Below are positions 1 through 9,128 of a stretch of DNA of 64,000 nucleotides, one piece after another. Below the pieces are notes generated by a model. That model made no database searches and was not told the DNA's origin. It saw nothing but the letters and a program-made list of their open reading frames with translations. The translations under genes were made by a program, and so were the position numbers. The DNA is from Streptococcus oralis ATCC 35037 (GTDB lineage Bacteria > Bacillota > Bacilli > Lactobacillales > Streptococcaceae): the NCBI RefSeq assembly GCF_900637025.1, contig NZ_LR134336.1, forward strand, positions 760,001 through 824,000, written 5' to 3'. Position 1 is the stretch's first letter; each line of letters begins with the position of its first letter.

Positions 1-98
1 TTTTTCTATGGGGAGGAAAGATATTGGAATTTAAACGATGGCATCGCTTGATGATGTGATTTAAAAAGTTAAGGTAAAAGAATTAAGGAGAAAGAAAA
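1..98. other. window edge, no gene assigned
   Basis: No reading frame in this stretch can be tied to a known product. All three forward frames reach a stop by position 59. It may hold the end of an upstream gene or only the leader of the transporter that follows. The only recognisable signal is the ribosome-binding site AAGGAG at 85-90 ahead of the ATG at 99. Confidence 0.4.
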
Positions 99-1094
99 AT
101 GAAAAATAAACGTTTGATTGGAATTGTCGCTGGATTAGCAGTATTGGTGGTGGCTAGCTTGATTTATTCATCAATGAACAAGCCAGCAACTAAGGAAGAG
201 CAAAAGGTCGCTAAGGTTGGTGTCCTTCAATTTGTTAGTCATCCATCCTTGGACTTGATTTACCAAGGGATTCAAGATGGACTAGCTGAAGAAGGATATA
301 AGGGCGACCAAGTAAAAATCGACTTTATGAACTCTGAAGGTGATCAGAGCAAGGTTGCAACCATGAGTAAACAATTGGTAGCAAATGGAAACGATGTTGT
401 TGTTGGGATCGCGACACCAGCTGCTCAAGGACTTGCTAGTGCTACAAAAGACCTACCTGTTATCATGGCTGCTATTACAGACCCAATCGGTGCTAACTTG
501 GTTAAAGATTTGAAAAAACCAGGTGGCAACATTACAGGGGTGTCAGACCACAACCCAGCTGAACAGCAAGTGGAATTGATTAAAACTTTGACACCAAATG
601 TCAAAACAATCGGTGCTCTTTACTCAAGTAGCGAAGATAACTCAAAAACACAGGTAGAAGAATTCAAGGCTTATGCTGAAAAAGCAGGTTTGACAGTCGA
701 AACCTTTGCCGTTCCTTCGACTAACGAAATTGCTTCAACAGTCAATGTTATGACAAGCAAGGTCGATGCAATTTGGGTTCCAATTGACAACACCATCGCA
801 TCCGCATTCTCAACAGTTGTTTCAAGCAACCAAACTGCTAAAAAGCCAATCTACCCAAGTGCTACTGCCATGGTAGAAGCAGGTGGATTAGCATCTGTAG
901 TAGTTGACCAACACGATCTTGGAGTGGCTACTGGTAAGATGATTGCCAAAGTTTTGAAAGGTGAAAAACCAGCTGATACGCCAGTTAATGTCTTTTCAAC
1001 TGGTAAGTCAGTGATTAATAAAAAACTAGCGCAGGAACTTGGTATCACCATTCCTGAGTCCGTTCTAAAAGAAGCAGGACAAGTGATTGAATAA
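99..1094 (+). CDS. trpX: ABC transporter substrate-binding protein, tryptophan (TrpX) type
   Basis: This 331-residue protein belongs to the ABC_sub_bind family of periplasmic-type binding proteins, which deliver ligand to a two-gene permease/ATPase pair. The streptococcal members are annotated as tryptophan importers; the ligand is inferred from family, not from sequence. A hydrophobic segment at residues 7-24 is followed directly by the soluble domain. There is no lipobox cysteine, so the protein is probably held by an uncleaved N-terminal membrane anchor rather than by lipid. The start at 99 is supported by AAGGAG ten bases upstream. The permease and ATPase genes follow in the same direction, separated by a hairpin. 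Confidence 0.8.
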   Translation: MKNKRLIGIVAGLAVLVVASLIYSSMNKPATKEEQKVAKVGVLQFVSHPSLDLIYQGIQDGLAEEGYKGDQVKIDFMNSEGDQSKVATMSKQLVANGNDVVVGIATPAAQGLASATKDLPVIMAAITDPIGANLVKDLKKPGGNITGVSDHNPAEQQVELIKTLTPNVKTIGALYSSSEDNSKTQVEEFKAYAEKAGLTVETFAVPSTNEIASTVNVMTSKVDAIWVPIDNTIASAFSTVVSSNQTAKKPIYPSATAMVEAGGLASVVVDQHDLGVATGKMIAKVLKGEKPADTPVNVFSTGKSVINKKLAQELGITIPESVLKEAGQVIE

Positions 1095-1101
1095 AGATAA
1101 A

Positions 1102-1130
1102 GGAGGAGCTGGACACATCTCCTCCCATTT
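1102..1130 (+). terminator. hairpin between trpX and trpY (attenuator-like)
   Basis: GGAGGAG at 1102-1108 pairs with CTCCTCC at 1119-1125, followed by a short T run at 1128-1132. Such a stem in the gap could lower read-through so that the binding protein is made in excess over the membrane parts. The 5' arm is itself a perfect Shine-Dalgarno sequence that has no start codon behind it. Confidence 0.45.
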
Positions 1131-1159
1131 TTACTAAAGAAAGAAATGAGTGAAAGATT

Positions 1160-2026
1160 ATGATAGTATCCATTATTTCTCAGGGGATGGTCTGGGCGAT
1201 TTTAGGTTTGGGAATCTTTATGACTTTTCGAATTTTGAATTTCCCTGATATGACTACTGAGGGCTCTTTTCCTCTTGGGGGAGCAGTAGCTGTAACCTTG
1301 ATAACACAGGGAGTCAATCCATTCTTAGCGACCTTAGCTGCAGTAGGAGCGGGCTGTTTAGCTGGTATGGCGACGGGACTCTTATATACAAAAGGAAAAA
1401 TCCCAACTCTCTTATCAGGGATTTTAGTCATGACTTCCTGCCATTCCATCATGCTCATGATTATGGGACGTGCCAACTTGGGGCTTCTTGGGACCAAGCA
1501 AATTCAAGATGTCTTGCCTTTTGATTCGGATCTCAATCAACTCCTGACTGGATTAATCTTTGTAGCTCTTGTAATTGGTCTCATGCTCTTTTTCCTTGAT
1601 ACCAAACTAGGTCAGGCCTACATCGCTACAGGTGACAATCCCGATATGGCTCGTAGCTTTGGTATCAATACGGGTCGTATGGAACTCATGGGCTTGGTTC
1701 TCTCAAATGGGATTATCGCGCTTGCAGGAGCCTTAATTGCTCAACAAGAAGGATATGCAGATGTTTCTCGAGGAATCGGCGTGATTGTCGTAGGGCTTGC
1801 TAGCTTGATTATTGGTGAGGTTTTGTTCAAGAGTTTGACCCTGGCAGAGCGACTCATGACCATCGTTGTAGGGTCTATTGCTTATCAATTCCTCGTTTGG
1901 GGAGTGATTGCTCTTGGGTTTAATACAAGTTATCTTCGTTTGTACAGCGCCTTGATTTTGGCAGTTTGTCTCATGATTCCAACCTTCAAAAGCAAATACC
2001 TGAAAGGAGTCAAGTTTAGCAAATGA
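1160..2026 (+). CDS. trpY: ABC transporter permease, TrpY type
   Basis: A 288-residue polytopic membrane protein, with about eight hydrophobic segments, of the branched-chain-amino-acid-type permease family that pairs with ABC_sub_bind proteins. It would form the membrane channel of the importer whose binding protein lies upstream. The start ATG has only a weak ribosome site (GTGAAAG). The stop codon overlaps the start of the ATPase gene by four bases (ATGA), which points to translational coupling. Tryptophan specificity is inferred from the family annotation in streptococci. Confidence 0.8.
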   Translation: MIVSIISQGMVWAILGLGIFMTFRILNFPDMTTEGSFPLGGAVAVTLITQGVNPFLATLAAVGAGCLAGMATGLLYTKGKIPTLLSGILVMTSCHSIMLMIMGRANLGLLGTKQIQDVLPFDSDLNQLLTGLIFVALVIGLMLFFLDTKLGQAYIATGDNPDMARSFGINTGRMELMGLVLSNGIIALAGALIAQQEGYADVSRGIGVIVVGLASLIIGEVLFKSLTLAERLMTIVVGSIAYQFLVWGVIALGFNTSYLRLYSALILAVCLMIPTFKSKYLKGVKFSK

Positions 2027-2781
2027 CAGCAATTGTAGAATTAAAAAATGCCACCAAAGTCATCACGAATGGCTTTGACGAGGAAAAAATCATTCTGAAT
2101 GATGTTTCTCTTGAAATTTTCGAACATGATTTTATTACCATCTTAGGGGGAAATGGAGCTGGGAAGTCAACGCTTTTTAACACTATTGCAGGTACCTTGC
2201 CTTTAACAAGTGGAAGTATCCGTATCATGGGCGAGGACGTGACGCATTTTTCACCTGAAAAGCGGGCTAAGTACTTGTCTCGTGTCTTTCAGGATCCTAA
2301 GATGGGGACGGCTCCTCGTATGACGGTGGCGGAAAATCTCTTGATTGCCAAGTTTCGTGGTGAGAAGAGAGGACTCCTGCCTAGAAGCCTATCAAGTCAT
2401 CGGGAAGAGTTTCAGGCTACCATTGAAAAAGTGGGAAATGGGCTTGAAAAGCATCTAGATACTCCGATTGAGTTTCTATCAGGTGGTCAACGCCAGGCCT
2501 TGAGTCTCTTGATGGCAACCTTGAAGCGACCAGAGTTGCTCTTGTTGGATGAACACACAGCAGCTCTCGACCCAAAGACCAGTGTTGCCTTGATGGAGTT
2601 AACAGATGACTTTGTCAGCAAGGATCATCTAACAGCCTTGATGATTACCCACCATATGGAGGATGCGTTGAAGTATGGAAATCGTCTGATTGTCATGAAG
2701 GAAGGTCGTATCATCCAAGACCTCAATAAAGAAGAAAAAGCTCAGATGAAAATTTCAGACTACTATCAATTATTTGAATAG
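2023..2781 (+). CDS. trpZ: ABC transporter ATP-binding protein, TrpZ type
   Basis: This 252-residue ATPase shows Walker A (GGNGAGKST, residues 42-50), the ABC signature (LSGGQ, 152-156), Walker B (LLLLDE, 172-177) and an H-loop histidine in ITHH. It energises the importer encoded by the two preceding genes. Its start overlaps the permease stop by four bases. The gene ends the operon: a strong hairpin with a T run lies 35 bases downstream. Confidence 0.85.
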   Translation: MTAIVELKNATKVITNGFDEEKIILNDVSLEIFEHDFITILGGNGAGKSTLFNTIAGTLPLTSGSIRIMGEDVTHFSPEKRAKYLSRVFQDPKMGTAPRMTVAENLLIAKFRGEKRGLLPRSLSSHREEFQATIEKVGNGLEKHLDTPIEFLSGGQRQALSLLMATLKRPELLLLDEHTAALDPKTSVALMELTDDFVSKDHLTALMITHHMEDALKYGNRLIVMKEGRIIQDLNKEEKAQMKISDYYQLFE

Positions 2782-2816
2782 ATGAGTGAAGTAATCATCA
2801 AAAAATAGTGAAAATT

Positions 2817-2850
2817 AACTTAGAAACATGGAAGTGTTTCTGAGTTTTTT
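2817..2850 (+). terminator. intrinsic terminator of the trpXYZ operon
   Basis: A 12-bp stem (AACTTAGAAACA with TGTTTCTGAGTT, one G-U pair) and a six-base loop run into a T tract at 2845-2850. Confidence 0.85.
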
Positions 2851-2910
2851 ATCTCCTCTTTCTATCTAGAAAAATAAGGCAAAGAGAATTACGGAAAGCG
2901 TATGAAATGG

Positions 2911-2939
2911 TTTACTTTTTTTCAGAAATAAGCTATACT
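2911..2939 (+). promoter_or_regulatory. promoter of dnaG-rpoD
   Basis: TTTACT (2911-2916) and TATACT (2934-2939) are spaced by 17 bases. This places transcription start near 2946, about 30 bases before the chosen dnaG start codon at 2978. Confidence 0.6.
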
Positions 2940-2977
2940 AGTTTACGTGAAACTATGATAAAATGGAGGTATTGTGT

Positions 2978-4738
2978 ATGGTTGACAAGCAAGTCATTGA
3001 AGAAATCAAAAACAATGCCAACATTGTGGAAGTCATAGGTGATGTGATTTCTTTACAAAAGGCTGGACGGAACTATTTAGGGCTCTGTCCTTTTCATGGT
3101 GAAAAGACCCCCTCTTTCAACGTTGTGGAAGACAAGCAGTTTTATCACTGTTTTGGCTGTGGTCGTTCAGGAGATGTCTTTAAGTTTATCGAAGAATACC
3201 AAGGCGTGTCCTTTATGGAAGCCGTTCAGCTCTTAGGAGAGCGAGTTGGTATTCAACTAGCCATGCCTGTACAGTCTCGTCCTCATCAGGCTTCCCCTCA
3301 TCAAGCTCTATATGATATGCATGAAGAAGCTGCTCGTTTTTACCATGCAATCCTCATGACGACCAAGATGGGAGAAGAAGCAAGGGCTTATCTCTACAAA
3401 CGCGGATTGACAGATGATGTTCTGAAGCATTTCCAGATTGGACTGGCTCCAGCAGAGAGAACCTATCTCTATCAACGTTTGGCTGACAAGTTCGAGGAAA
3501 AGGATTTATTGGATTCGGGCTTGTTTTATCTGTCAGATGGCAATCAGTTTTATGATACTTTTTTTGGACGTATCATCTTTCCTTTGACCAATGACAAGGG
3601 GCAGGTCATTGCCTTTTCAGGTCGTATTTGGCAAGAAACAGATAATCAGACTGCCAAGTATAAAAATAGCCGTTCGACTGCAATTTTTAATAAGAGTTAT
3701 GAATTGTATCATTTGGACAAGGCAAAAAAGGGAACAGGTAAGATCACAGAGCTCTATCTGATGGAAGGCTTCATGGATGTGATTGCAGCCTACCGTGCTG
3801 GCATAGAAAATGCTGTGGCTTCCATGGGAACAGCCTTAAGCAAGGAGCATGTTGACCACCTCAAACGTTTTACCAAAAAAATTGTTCTCAGCTATGATGG
3901 CGACAAGGCAGGGCAGGCAGCAACAGCCAAAGCTCTGGAAGAATTAAAAGATTTCTCAGTGGAAGTTGTCCGAGTACCTGATGCCATGGACCCAGATGAG
4001 TATTTGCAAAAGAATTCTGCTGAAGACCTGGCTTACCTTTTAACCAAGACTCGGATTAGTCCCATAGAGTTCTATATTCACCAGCTCAAGCCGGAAAATA
4101 GTGATAACTTACAGGCGCAAATCGAGTTCATTGAAAAGATTGCCCCCCTAATCGCCAAAGAAAAGTCTATCACTGCCCAGAATTCTTATATCCACATTCT
4201 GGCGGATAATCTACCTTCTTTTGATTACCAGCAGGTGGAGCAGATTGTAAATGAAAGTCGCATTGTTCAAAGGCAGGAAAGAGTCAAAGAGGAGCAACCT
4301 CCAGCAGCGATTAGTTTACCTGTAACGCGGCAACTGACAGCAGTCATGAGAGCAGAGGCTCATCTCCTCTATAGGATGGCTGAGAATCCAGTTGTTCTAA
4401 ATGACTACCGATTAAGAGAAGATTTTTTCTTTGATACCCCAGAATTTCAAATTCTTTACGAATTATTAAGTGCAGAGGGAGAAATCGGTTCAGAGGAACT
4501 GTCTCATCAGACGCCTGAGGTTGAAAATGCTTGGTACCACGTGCTTAGTCTGGATTTGCCAGCTGAGATGTTGCCTCAAGAGCTAGTGGAAGTCGAAGCG
4601 ACTCGAAATCGTGCCCTCCTCAGCAAGGACAACTTAAGAATTAAAAAGAAAGTGCAGGAAGCTAGCCATGTAGGAGATACAGACACAGCCTTGGAAGAAT
4701 TGCAACGATTGATTTCCCAAAAGAGAAGAATGGAGTAA
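2978..4738 (+). CDS. dnaG: DNA primase DnaG
   Basis: Primase makes the RNA primers for replication. The 586-residue protein starts with a CHC2 zinc finger (C37, H40, C58, C61). The Toprim core follows (E263 in the EGFMD motif, D307 and D309 in YDGD), then a C-terminal helicase-binding region. An in-frame ATG at 2963 overlaps the GGAGG at 2965-2969, so the start at 2978, nine bases after that site, is preferred. The rpoD gene begins two bases after the stop, the classic macromolecular-synthesis arrangement that links replication and transcription. Confidence 0.95.
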   Translation: MVDKQVIEEIKNNANIVEVIGDVISLQKAGRNYLGLCPFHGEKTPSFNVVEDKQFYHCFGCGRSGDVFKFIEEYQGVSFMEAVQLLGERVGIQLAMPVQSRPHQASPHQALYDMHEEAARFYHAILMTTKMGEEARAYLYKRGLTDDVLKHFQIGLAPAERTYLYQRLADKFEEKDLLDSGLFYLSDGNQFYDTFFGRIIFPLTNDKGQVIAFSGRIWQETDNQTAKYKNSRSTAIFNKSYELYHLDKAKKGTGKITELYLMEGFMDVIAAYRAGIENAVASMGTALSKEHVDHLKRFTKKIVLSYDGDKAGQAATAKALEELKDFSVEVVRVPDAMDPDEYLQKNSAEDLAYLLTKTRISPIEFYIHQLKPENSDNLQAQIEFIEKIAPLIAKEKSITAQNSYIHILADNLPSFDYQQVEQIVNESRIVQRQERVKEEQPPAAISLPVTRQLTAVMRAEAHLLYRMAENPVVLNDYRLREDFFFDTPEFQILYELLSAEGEIGSEELSHQTPEVENAWYHVLSLDLPAEMLPQELVEVEATRNRALLSKDNLRIKKKVQEASHVGDTDTALEELQRLISQKRRME

Positions 4739-4740
4739 TA

Positions 4741-5850
4741 ATGGCAACAAAACAAAAAGAAGTAACCACATTTGATGTGCAAGTAGCAGACTTTATCCGT
4801 AACCACAAAAAAACAGGAACAGCAACAGATGACGAAATCAATTCAAGTCTGGTTATTCCTTTTACCCTAGATGCAGACGGCATTGAAGACCTTTTGCAAC
4901 GGATTCAGGATGCTGGCATTTCTATTACGGATAACGAAGGGAATCCAAGTGCACGTGTCCTTAGTACAGAAGAAGAGCCTGAACTCAGTGATGAGGATTT
5001 GATTGGCTCAACCTCTGCTAAGGTTAATGACCCTGTCCGTATGTATTTGAAGGAAATTGGGGTCGTTCCTCTCTTGACCAACGAAGAAGAAAAAGAATTG
5101 GCTTTAGCTGTTGAAGCTGGTGATATCGAAGCCAAACAACGTCTTGCAGAAGCCAATCTTCGTTTGGTGGTTTCGATCGCGAAGCGCTACGTAGGTCGTG
5201 GCATGCAGTTTCTTGATTTGATTCAAGAAGGAAATATGGGCTTGATGAAGGCTGTTGACAAATTTGACTATTCAAAAGGCTTTAAGTTTTCTACTTATGC
5301 AACTTGGTGGATTCGTCAGGCGATCACTCGTGCCATTGCTGACCAAGCCCGCACCATTCGTATCCCTGTCCACATGGTAGAAACCATTAACAAGCTTGTC
5401 CGTGAACAGCGTAATCTCCTTCAAGAATTGGGACAAGATCCAACTCCTGAACAAATCGCTGAGCGTATGGATATGACTCCTGACAAGGTCCGTGAAATCT
5501 TGAAAATCGCTCAAGAACCAGTATCACTTGAAACACCGATTGGTGAAGAGGACGATAGCCATCTTGGGGACTTTATTGAAGACGAAGTGATTGAAAATCC
5601 AGTAGACTACACAACTCGTATCGTTTTGCGTGAGCAGTTGGATGAAGTCTTGGATACTCTCACAGACCGTGAAGAAAACGTTCTGCGCCTTCGTTTCGGG
5701 CTGGACGATGGGAAAATGCGTACCCTTGAAGATGTTGGTAAAGTCTTTAACGTAACTCGTGAACGTATCCGTCAGATCGAAGCCAAGGCTTTGAGAAAAC
5801 TACGTCAACCAAGTCGCAGCAAACCGCTTCGTGATTTTATTGAAGACTAA
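4741..5850 (+). CDS. rpoD: primary sigma factor RpoD (SigA)
   Basis: The housekeeping sigma-70 factor, 369 residues, directs RNA polymerase to -10/-35 promoters. Region 1.2 ([11 protein letters not shown]), the region 2 core ([20 protein letters not shown]), regions 3 and 4, and the final helix-turn-helix ([18 protein letters not shown]) are all present. It lacks the long N-terminal insertion of the E. coli protein, as usual in Firmicutes. The gene is two bases behind dnaG and certainly cotranscribed with it. Confidence 0.97.
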   Translation: MATKQKEVTTFDVQVADFIRNHKKTGTATDDEINSSLVIPFTLDADGIEDLLQRIQDAGISITDNEGNPSARVLSTEEEPELSDEDLIGSTSAKVNDPVRMYLKEIGVVPLLTNEEEKELALAVEAGDIEAKQRLAEANLRLVVSIAKRYVGRGMQFLDLIQEGNMGLMKAVDKFDYSKGFKFSTYATWWIRQAITRAIADQARTIRIPVHMVETINKLVREQRNLLQELGQDPTPEQIAERMDMTPDKVREILKIAQEPVSLETPIGEEDDSHLGDFIEDEVIENPVDYTTRIVLREQLDEVLDTLTDREENVLRLRFGLDDGKMRTLEDVGKVFNVTRERIRQIEAKALRKLRQPSRSKPLRDFIED

Positions 5851-5864
5851 GAGTGAGGAATAAC

Positions 5865-6194
5865 ATGGCTTATACAGAAGAGCAAATCGAAACGATCAAA
5901 ACACGCATTTTAAATGCTTTGGAAGAAGTCATCGACCCTGAGTTGGGGATTGATATTGTCAACCTAGGTTTGATTTATGAAATTCGTTTTGATGGTGAAA
6001 CAGGTCACACTGAAATTGATATGACCTTGACAACTATGGGCTGCCCACTGGCTGACCTTTTGACAGACCAGATACATGATGCGATGACAGATGTGCCTGA
6101 GGTAACTAATACCGAAGTTAAATTGGTCTGGTATCCAGCTTGGACGGTTGAAAAAATGAGTCGATACGCGCGTATCGCCCTAGGAATTAAATAA
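5865..6194 (+). CDS. DUF59/MIP18 family iron-sulfur cluster assembly factor (SufT-like)
   Basis: A 109-residue single-domain DUF59 protein. The family motif with its conserved cysteine is visible as MTLTTMGCPLADLL. Members help load or mature Fe-S proteins; the client in streptococci is not clear. An earlier in-frame GTG at 5853 lies inside the likely ribosome site (GAGTGAGG, 5851-5858), so the ATG at 5865 is chosen. It is the third gene of the dnaG-rpoD transcript and is followed by a hairpin terminator. Confidence 0.85.
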   Translation: MAYTEEQIETIKTRILNALEEVIDPELGIDIVNLGLIYEIRFDGETGHTEIDMTLTTMGCPLADLLTDQIHDAMTDVPEVTNTEVKLVWYPAWTVEKMSRYARIALGIK

Positions 6195-6210
6195 AGACTA
6201 AAAAAATGAG

Positions 6211-6270
6211 AGAGACGATTGGAAAATAAGGTAATTTTATCCTTTTTCCTTTGGTCTCTTCTTTCTTTTG
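6211..6270 (+). terminator. terminator after the dnaG-rpoD operon
   Basis: A two-part stem: AGAGAC (6211-6216) pairs with GTCTCT (6254-6259), and GGAAAA..AAGG pairs with CCTTTTTCC inside it. A pyrimidine/T-rich tract follows to 6269. Confidence 0.6.
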
Positions 6271-6290
6271 CTGATTTTCTGGAAATAAAA

Positions 6291-6299
6291 TGGTATAAT
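6291..6299 (+). promoter_or_regulatory. extended -10 promoter of cpoA
   Basis: TGGTATAAT has the TGn extension and a perfect -10 hexamer at 6294-6299, with no clear -35. The predicted transcription start (6305-6307) coincides with the cpoA ATG at 6307. Confidence 0.65.
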
Positions 6300-6306
6300 G
6301 AGAGGT

Positions 6307-7350
6307 ATGGAAAACGAAAAATTGCGTATTAATATGCTAAGTTCAAGTGAAAAAGTAGCTGGTCAAGGAGTGTCAGGAGCTTATAGAGAATTGGTTAGTC
6401 TCCTTCACCGTGATGCCAAAGACCAGTTGATTGTTACAGAGAATCTTCCTGTAGAAGCGGATGTAACTCACTTTCATACCATTGATTTCCCCTATTATTT
6501 ATCTACTTTCCAAAAGAAACGCTCTGGGAGAAAAATTGGCTATGTGCATTTTTTGCCTGATACGCTTGAGGGGAGTTTGAAGATTCCATTTTTCCTAAAA
6601 GGAATTGTCAAACGTTATGTTTTTTCCTTTTACAACCGAATGGAACACTTAGTGGTGGTCAATCCCATGTTTATCGAGGATTTAGTGGCTGCTGGTATTC
6701 CGCGTGAAAAAGTAACTTATATTCCAAATTTTGTAAACAAAGAAAAATGGCATCCATTACCAGCTGAACAGGTTGCACAACTCCGGAAGGAAATGGATCT
6801 TGCGGAAGATCAGTTTGTCGTTATCGGTGCGGGTCAAGTTCAGAAACGTAAAGGGGTTGATGATTTTATCCGTCTTGCTGAGGAGTTGCCAGAAATTACC
6901 TTTATCTGGGCAGGTGGTTTTTCATTTGGTGGGATGACAGATGGTTATGAACGCTACAAGAAGATAATGGACAATCCACCTGAAAATCTTATTTTCCCTG
7001 GAATTGTGTCACCCGAACGGATGCGGGAACTTTACGCTATGGCGGATCTGTTCTTGCTACCAAGTTACAATGAATTATTCCCTATGACCATCTTAGAGGC
7101 CGCTAGTTGCGAGGCTCCTATTATGTTAAGAGATTTGGATCTGTATAAGGTTATTCTTGATGGGAATTATCGTGCTACAAGTGATGTTTCCGAGATGAGA
7201 GAAGCAATCCTAGAATACAAGAATGACCCTGAAGCTTTAAAGGACTTGAAAGAAAAAGCTCGTGAGATCTCCAAAGAGTACTCTGAGGAGCATTTGTTGG
7301 AAATCTGGTTAAAATTTTATCGAGAACAGGCTGCTTTGGGCAAAAAGTGA
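6307..7350 (+). CDS. cpoA: glycosyltransferase CpoA (galactosyl-glucosyl-diacylglycerol synthase)
   Basis: A 347-residue GT4-type retaining glycosyltransferase with the EX7E motif (ELFPMTILE) in its C-terminal Rossmann domain. The S. pneumoniae homologue CpoA adds galactose to glucosyl-diacylglycerol; it was first found through altered beta-lactam susceptibility. An ATG at 6298 is inside the -10 box and cannot be used; 6307 is the first usable start. The gap between GAGAGG (6300-6305) and this ATG is a single base, so the message may be leaderless. The partner glucosyltransferase follows after eight bases. Confidence 0.85.
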   Translation: MENEKLRINMLSSSEKVAGQGVSGAYRELVSLLHRDAKDQLIVTENLPVEADVTHFHTIDFPYYLSTFQKKRSGRKIGYVHFLPDTLEGSLKIPFFLKGIVKRYVFSFYNRMEHLVVVNPMFIEDLVAAGIPREKVTYIPNFVNKEKWHPLPAEQVAQLRKEMDLAEDQFVVIGAGQVQKRKGVDDFIRLAEELPEITFIWAGGFSFGGMTDGYERYKKIMDNPPENLIFPGIVSPERMRELYAMADLFLLPSYNELFPMTILEAASCEAPIMLRDLDLYKVILDGNYRATSDVSEMREAILEYKNDPEALKDLKEKAREISKEYSEEHLLEIWLKFYREQAALGKK

Positions 7351-7358
7351 GGTAATTT

Positions 7359-8684
7359 ATGCGAATTGGTTTATTTACAGATACCTATTTCCCTCAGGTT
7401 TCCGGGGTCGCGACTAGTATTCGGACTTTGAAAACTGAGCTTGAAAAGCAGGGGCATGCAGTTTTTATCTTTACAACGACTGATAAAGACGTAAACCGAT
7501 ACGAGGATTGGCAAATTATTCGCATTCCGAGTGTCCCTTTCTTTGCGTTTAAGGATCGACGATTTGCCTACCGAGGTTTTACAAAGGCGCTTGAAATTGC
7601 CAAACAGTATCAACTCGATATCATTCATACCCAGACAGAATTTTCTCTTGGTTTGTTAGGAATTTGGATTGCGAGAGAATTGAAAATTCCAGTTATTCAT
7701 ACCTACCATACCCAGTATGAAGACTATGTGCATTACATTGCTAAGGGCATGCTAATTCGTCCGAGTATGGTAAAATATTTGGTACGAGGCTTCCTTCATG
7801 ATGTAGATGGTGTGGTTTGCCCTAGTGAGATTGTTCGTGACCTTTTAGCGAAATACAAAGTCAAGGTTGAAAAGCGTGTCATCCCAACTGGAATTGAGCT
7901 GGCTAAGTTTGAACGACCTGAGATCAAAGAGGAAAACTTACAAGAGCTTCGTTCGAAGTTAGGTATTCAGGAAGGCGAGAAAATGCTGCTGAGCCTTTCG
8001 CGTATTTCTTATGAGAAGAATATCCAAGCAGTCTTAGCTGCCTTTGCTGAGGTATTGAAAGAAGAAGACAAGGTGAAGTTGGTTGTTGCTGGAGACGGAC
8101 CTTATCTGGACAGTCTGAAAGAACAAGCAGAGAAATTAAACATACAAAAACATGTGATTTTTACAGGTATGATTGCTCCGAGTGAGACAGCCTTGTACTA
8201 TAAAGCAGCTGATTTCTTTATTTCAGCCTCTACGAGTGAAACTCAGGGTTTAACCTATCTAGAAAGTCTAGCCAGTGGAACGCCTGTTATTGCTCATGGC
8301 AATCCCTATCTTGAAAATCTGATCAATGATAAAATGTTTGGGACCCTCTACTATGGAGAACGAGAGCTTGCGGGCGCTATCCTTGAAGCATTGATCGCTA
8401 CTCCTGATATGTCTGAACAAAAGTTGGCTGATAAGTTGTACGAGATTTCGGCTGAAAATTTTGGGAAACGAGTTCATGAGTTTTACCTTGATGCCATTAT
8501 CTCAAATAACTTTGAACATGAGCTACATGATGGACAACCTGTCACTCAGCGCTTCTTAAAAACGATTCTCTATCTACCTCAACAAGCTGTTACAAGCCCA
8601 GTAAAAGAATCCAAGCGTATTTTAAGAGCGTCTCGAAAACAATTGTCTAGCATCAGAGATTATTGGAGAGACGAATTCAAATAA
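7359..8684 (+). CDS. 1,2-diacylglycerol 3-glucosyltransferase (monoglucosyl-diacylglycerol synthase)
   Basis: A 441-residue GT4 family enzyme. The N-terminal motif (RIGLFTDTYFPQVSGVATS) is typical of lipid and mannosyl transferases of this family, and the EX7E motif sits in ETQGLTYLE. In S. pneumoniae the gene next to cpoA makes glucosyl-diacylglycerol, the acceptor for CpoA, so the two genes form a two-step glycolipid pathway that also supplies the lipid anchor of lipoteichoic acid. The C-terminal 60 residues are basic and may bind the membrane surface. It is cotranscribed with cpoA. Confidence 0.85.
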   Translation: MRIGLFTDTYFPQVSGVATSIRTLKTELEKQGHAVFIFTTTDKDVNRYEDWQIIRIPSVPFFAFKDRRFAYRGFTKALEIAKQYQLDIIHTQTEFSLGLLGIWIARELKIPVIHTYHTQYEDYVHYIAKGMLIRPSMVKYLVRGFLHDVDGVVCPSEIVRDLLAKYKVKVEKRVIPTGIELAKFERPEIKEENLQELRSKLGIQEGEKMLLSLSRISYEKNIQAVLAAFAEVLKEEDKVKLVVAGDGPYLDSLKEQAEKLNIQKHVIFTGMIAPSETALYYKAADFFISASTSETQGLTYLESLASGTPVIAHGNPYLENLINDKMFGTLYYGERELAGAILEALIATPDMSEQKLADKLYEISAENFGKRVHEFYLDAIISNNFEHELHDGQPVTQRFLKTILYLPQQAVTSPVKESKRILRASRKQLSSIRDYWRDEFK

Positions 8685-8704
8685 TAGAATAAGAGGAAGA
8701 AAAA

Positions 8705-8893
8705 ATGAAAAAATTAATGAGAAGCGGGAAAGATCAAAAAATTGGTGGAGTATGCGCAGGAGTTGCTCATTATTTTGATATCGATCCAACAATTGTTCGT
8801 GTCATTTGGGCTGTTCTTGCATTTTGTTATGGGACAGGAGTCCTTGCTTATATCATTTTATGGTTGATTGCACCAGTTTCAACAGAATATTAA
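8705..8893 (+). CDS. PspC domain small membrane protein
   Basis: A 62-residue protein consisting of one PspC (phage shock protein C) domain: a basic start with GVCAGVAHYF, then a hydrophobic hairpin ending in IILWLIAP. Its role in streptococci is not known. Its place between the glycolipid synthases and obgE suggests an envelope-linked job, but that is only inference. Ribosome site AAGAGGAAG lies upstream. Confidence 0.85.
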   Translation: MKKLMRSGKDQKIGGVCAGVAHYFDIDPTIVRVIWAVLAFCYGTGVLAYIILWLIAPVSTEY

Positions 8894-8922
8894 ATTAGAA
8901 TTATATAGAAAAAGGAGAAGTT

Positions 8923-9057
8923 ATGGCTTTTGGAGATAACGGAAAACGTAAAAAAACTTTGTTTGAAAAGGTGACACTTGTTGTCGTGCTCATCATGTTG
9001 TTTGTAACCCTTGCTGGTATCTTTGCAACTGCGCTTGGAGCTTTCAGTAGATTCTAA
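8923..9057 (+). CDS. DUF4044-like 44-residue membrane peptide
   Basis: A short frame with a strong ribosome site (AAAGGAG) encodes 44 residues: a basic start (GDNGKRKKTLFEK) and one transmembrane helix (VTLVVVLIMLFVTLAGIFAT). The size and layout fit the DUF4044 family of tiny streptococcal membrane proteins. No function can be assigned. It lies between the PspC gene and obgE in the same direction. Confidence 0.75.
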   Translation: MAFGDNGKRKKTLFEKVTLVVVLIMLFVTLAGIFATALGAFSRF

Positions 9058-9090
9058 GCAAGCTACGAGGATAGAGACAATAACTAATGA

Positions 9091-9112
9091 CTGGGTTCTC
9101 CCCAGCCTTTTT
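9091..9112 (+). terminator. hairpin upstream of obgE (partial terminator)
   Basis: CTGGG at 9091-9095 pairs with CCCAG at 9101-9105, followed by a short T run (9108-9112). The stem is only about five pairs, so it more likely attenuates read-through into obgE than stops it. Confidence 0.45.
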
Positions 9113-9128
9113 AAAGTGAGAAGAAAAT

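Noticed and set aside
2963..2977. ATG at 2963 as the dnaG start
   Set aside because: It overlaps the GGAGG ribosome site that serves the ATG at 2978.
6298..6306. ATG at 6298 as the cpoA start
   Set aside because: It overlaps the TATAAT -10 box and would not be transcribed from that promoter.
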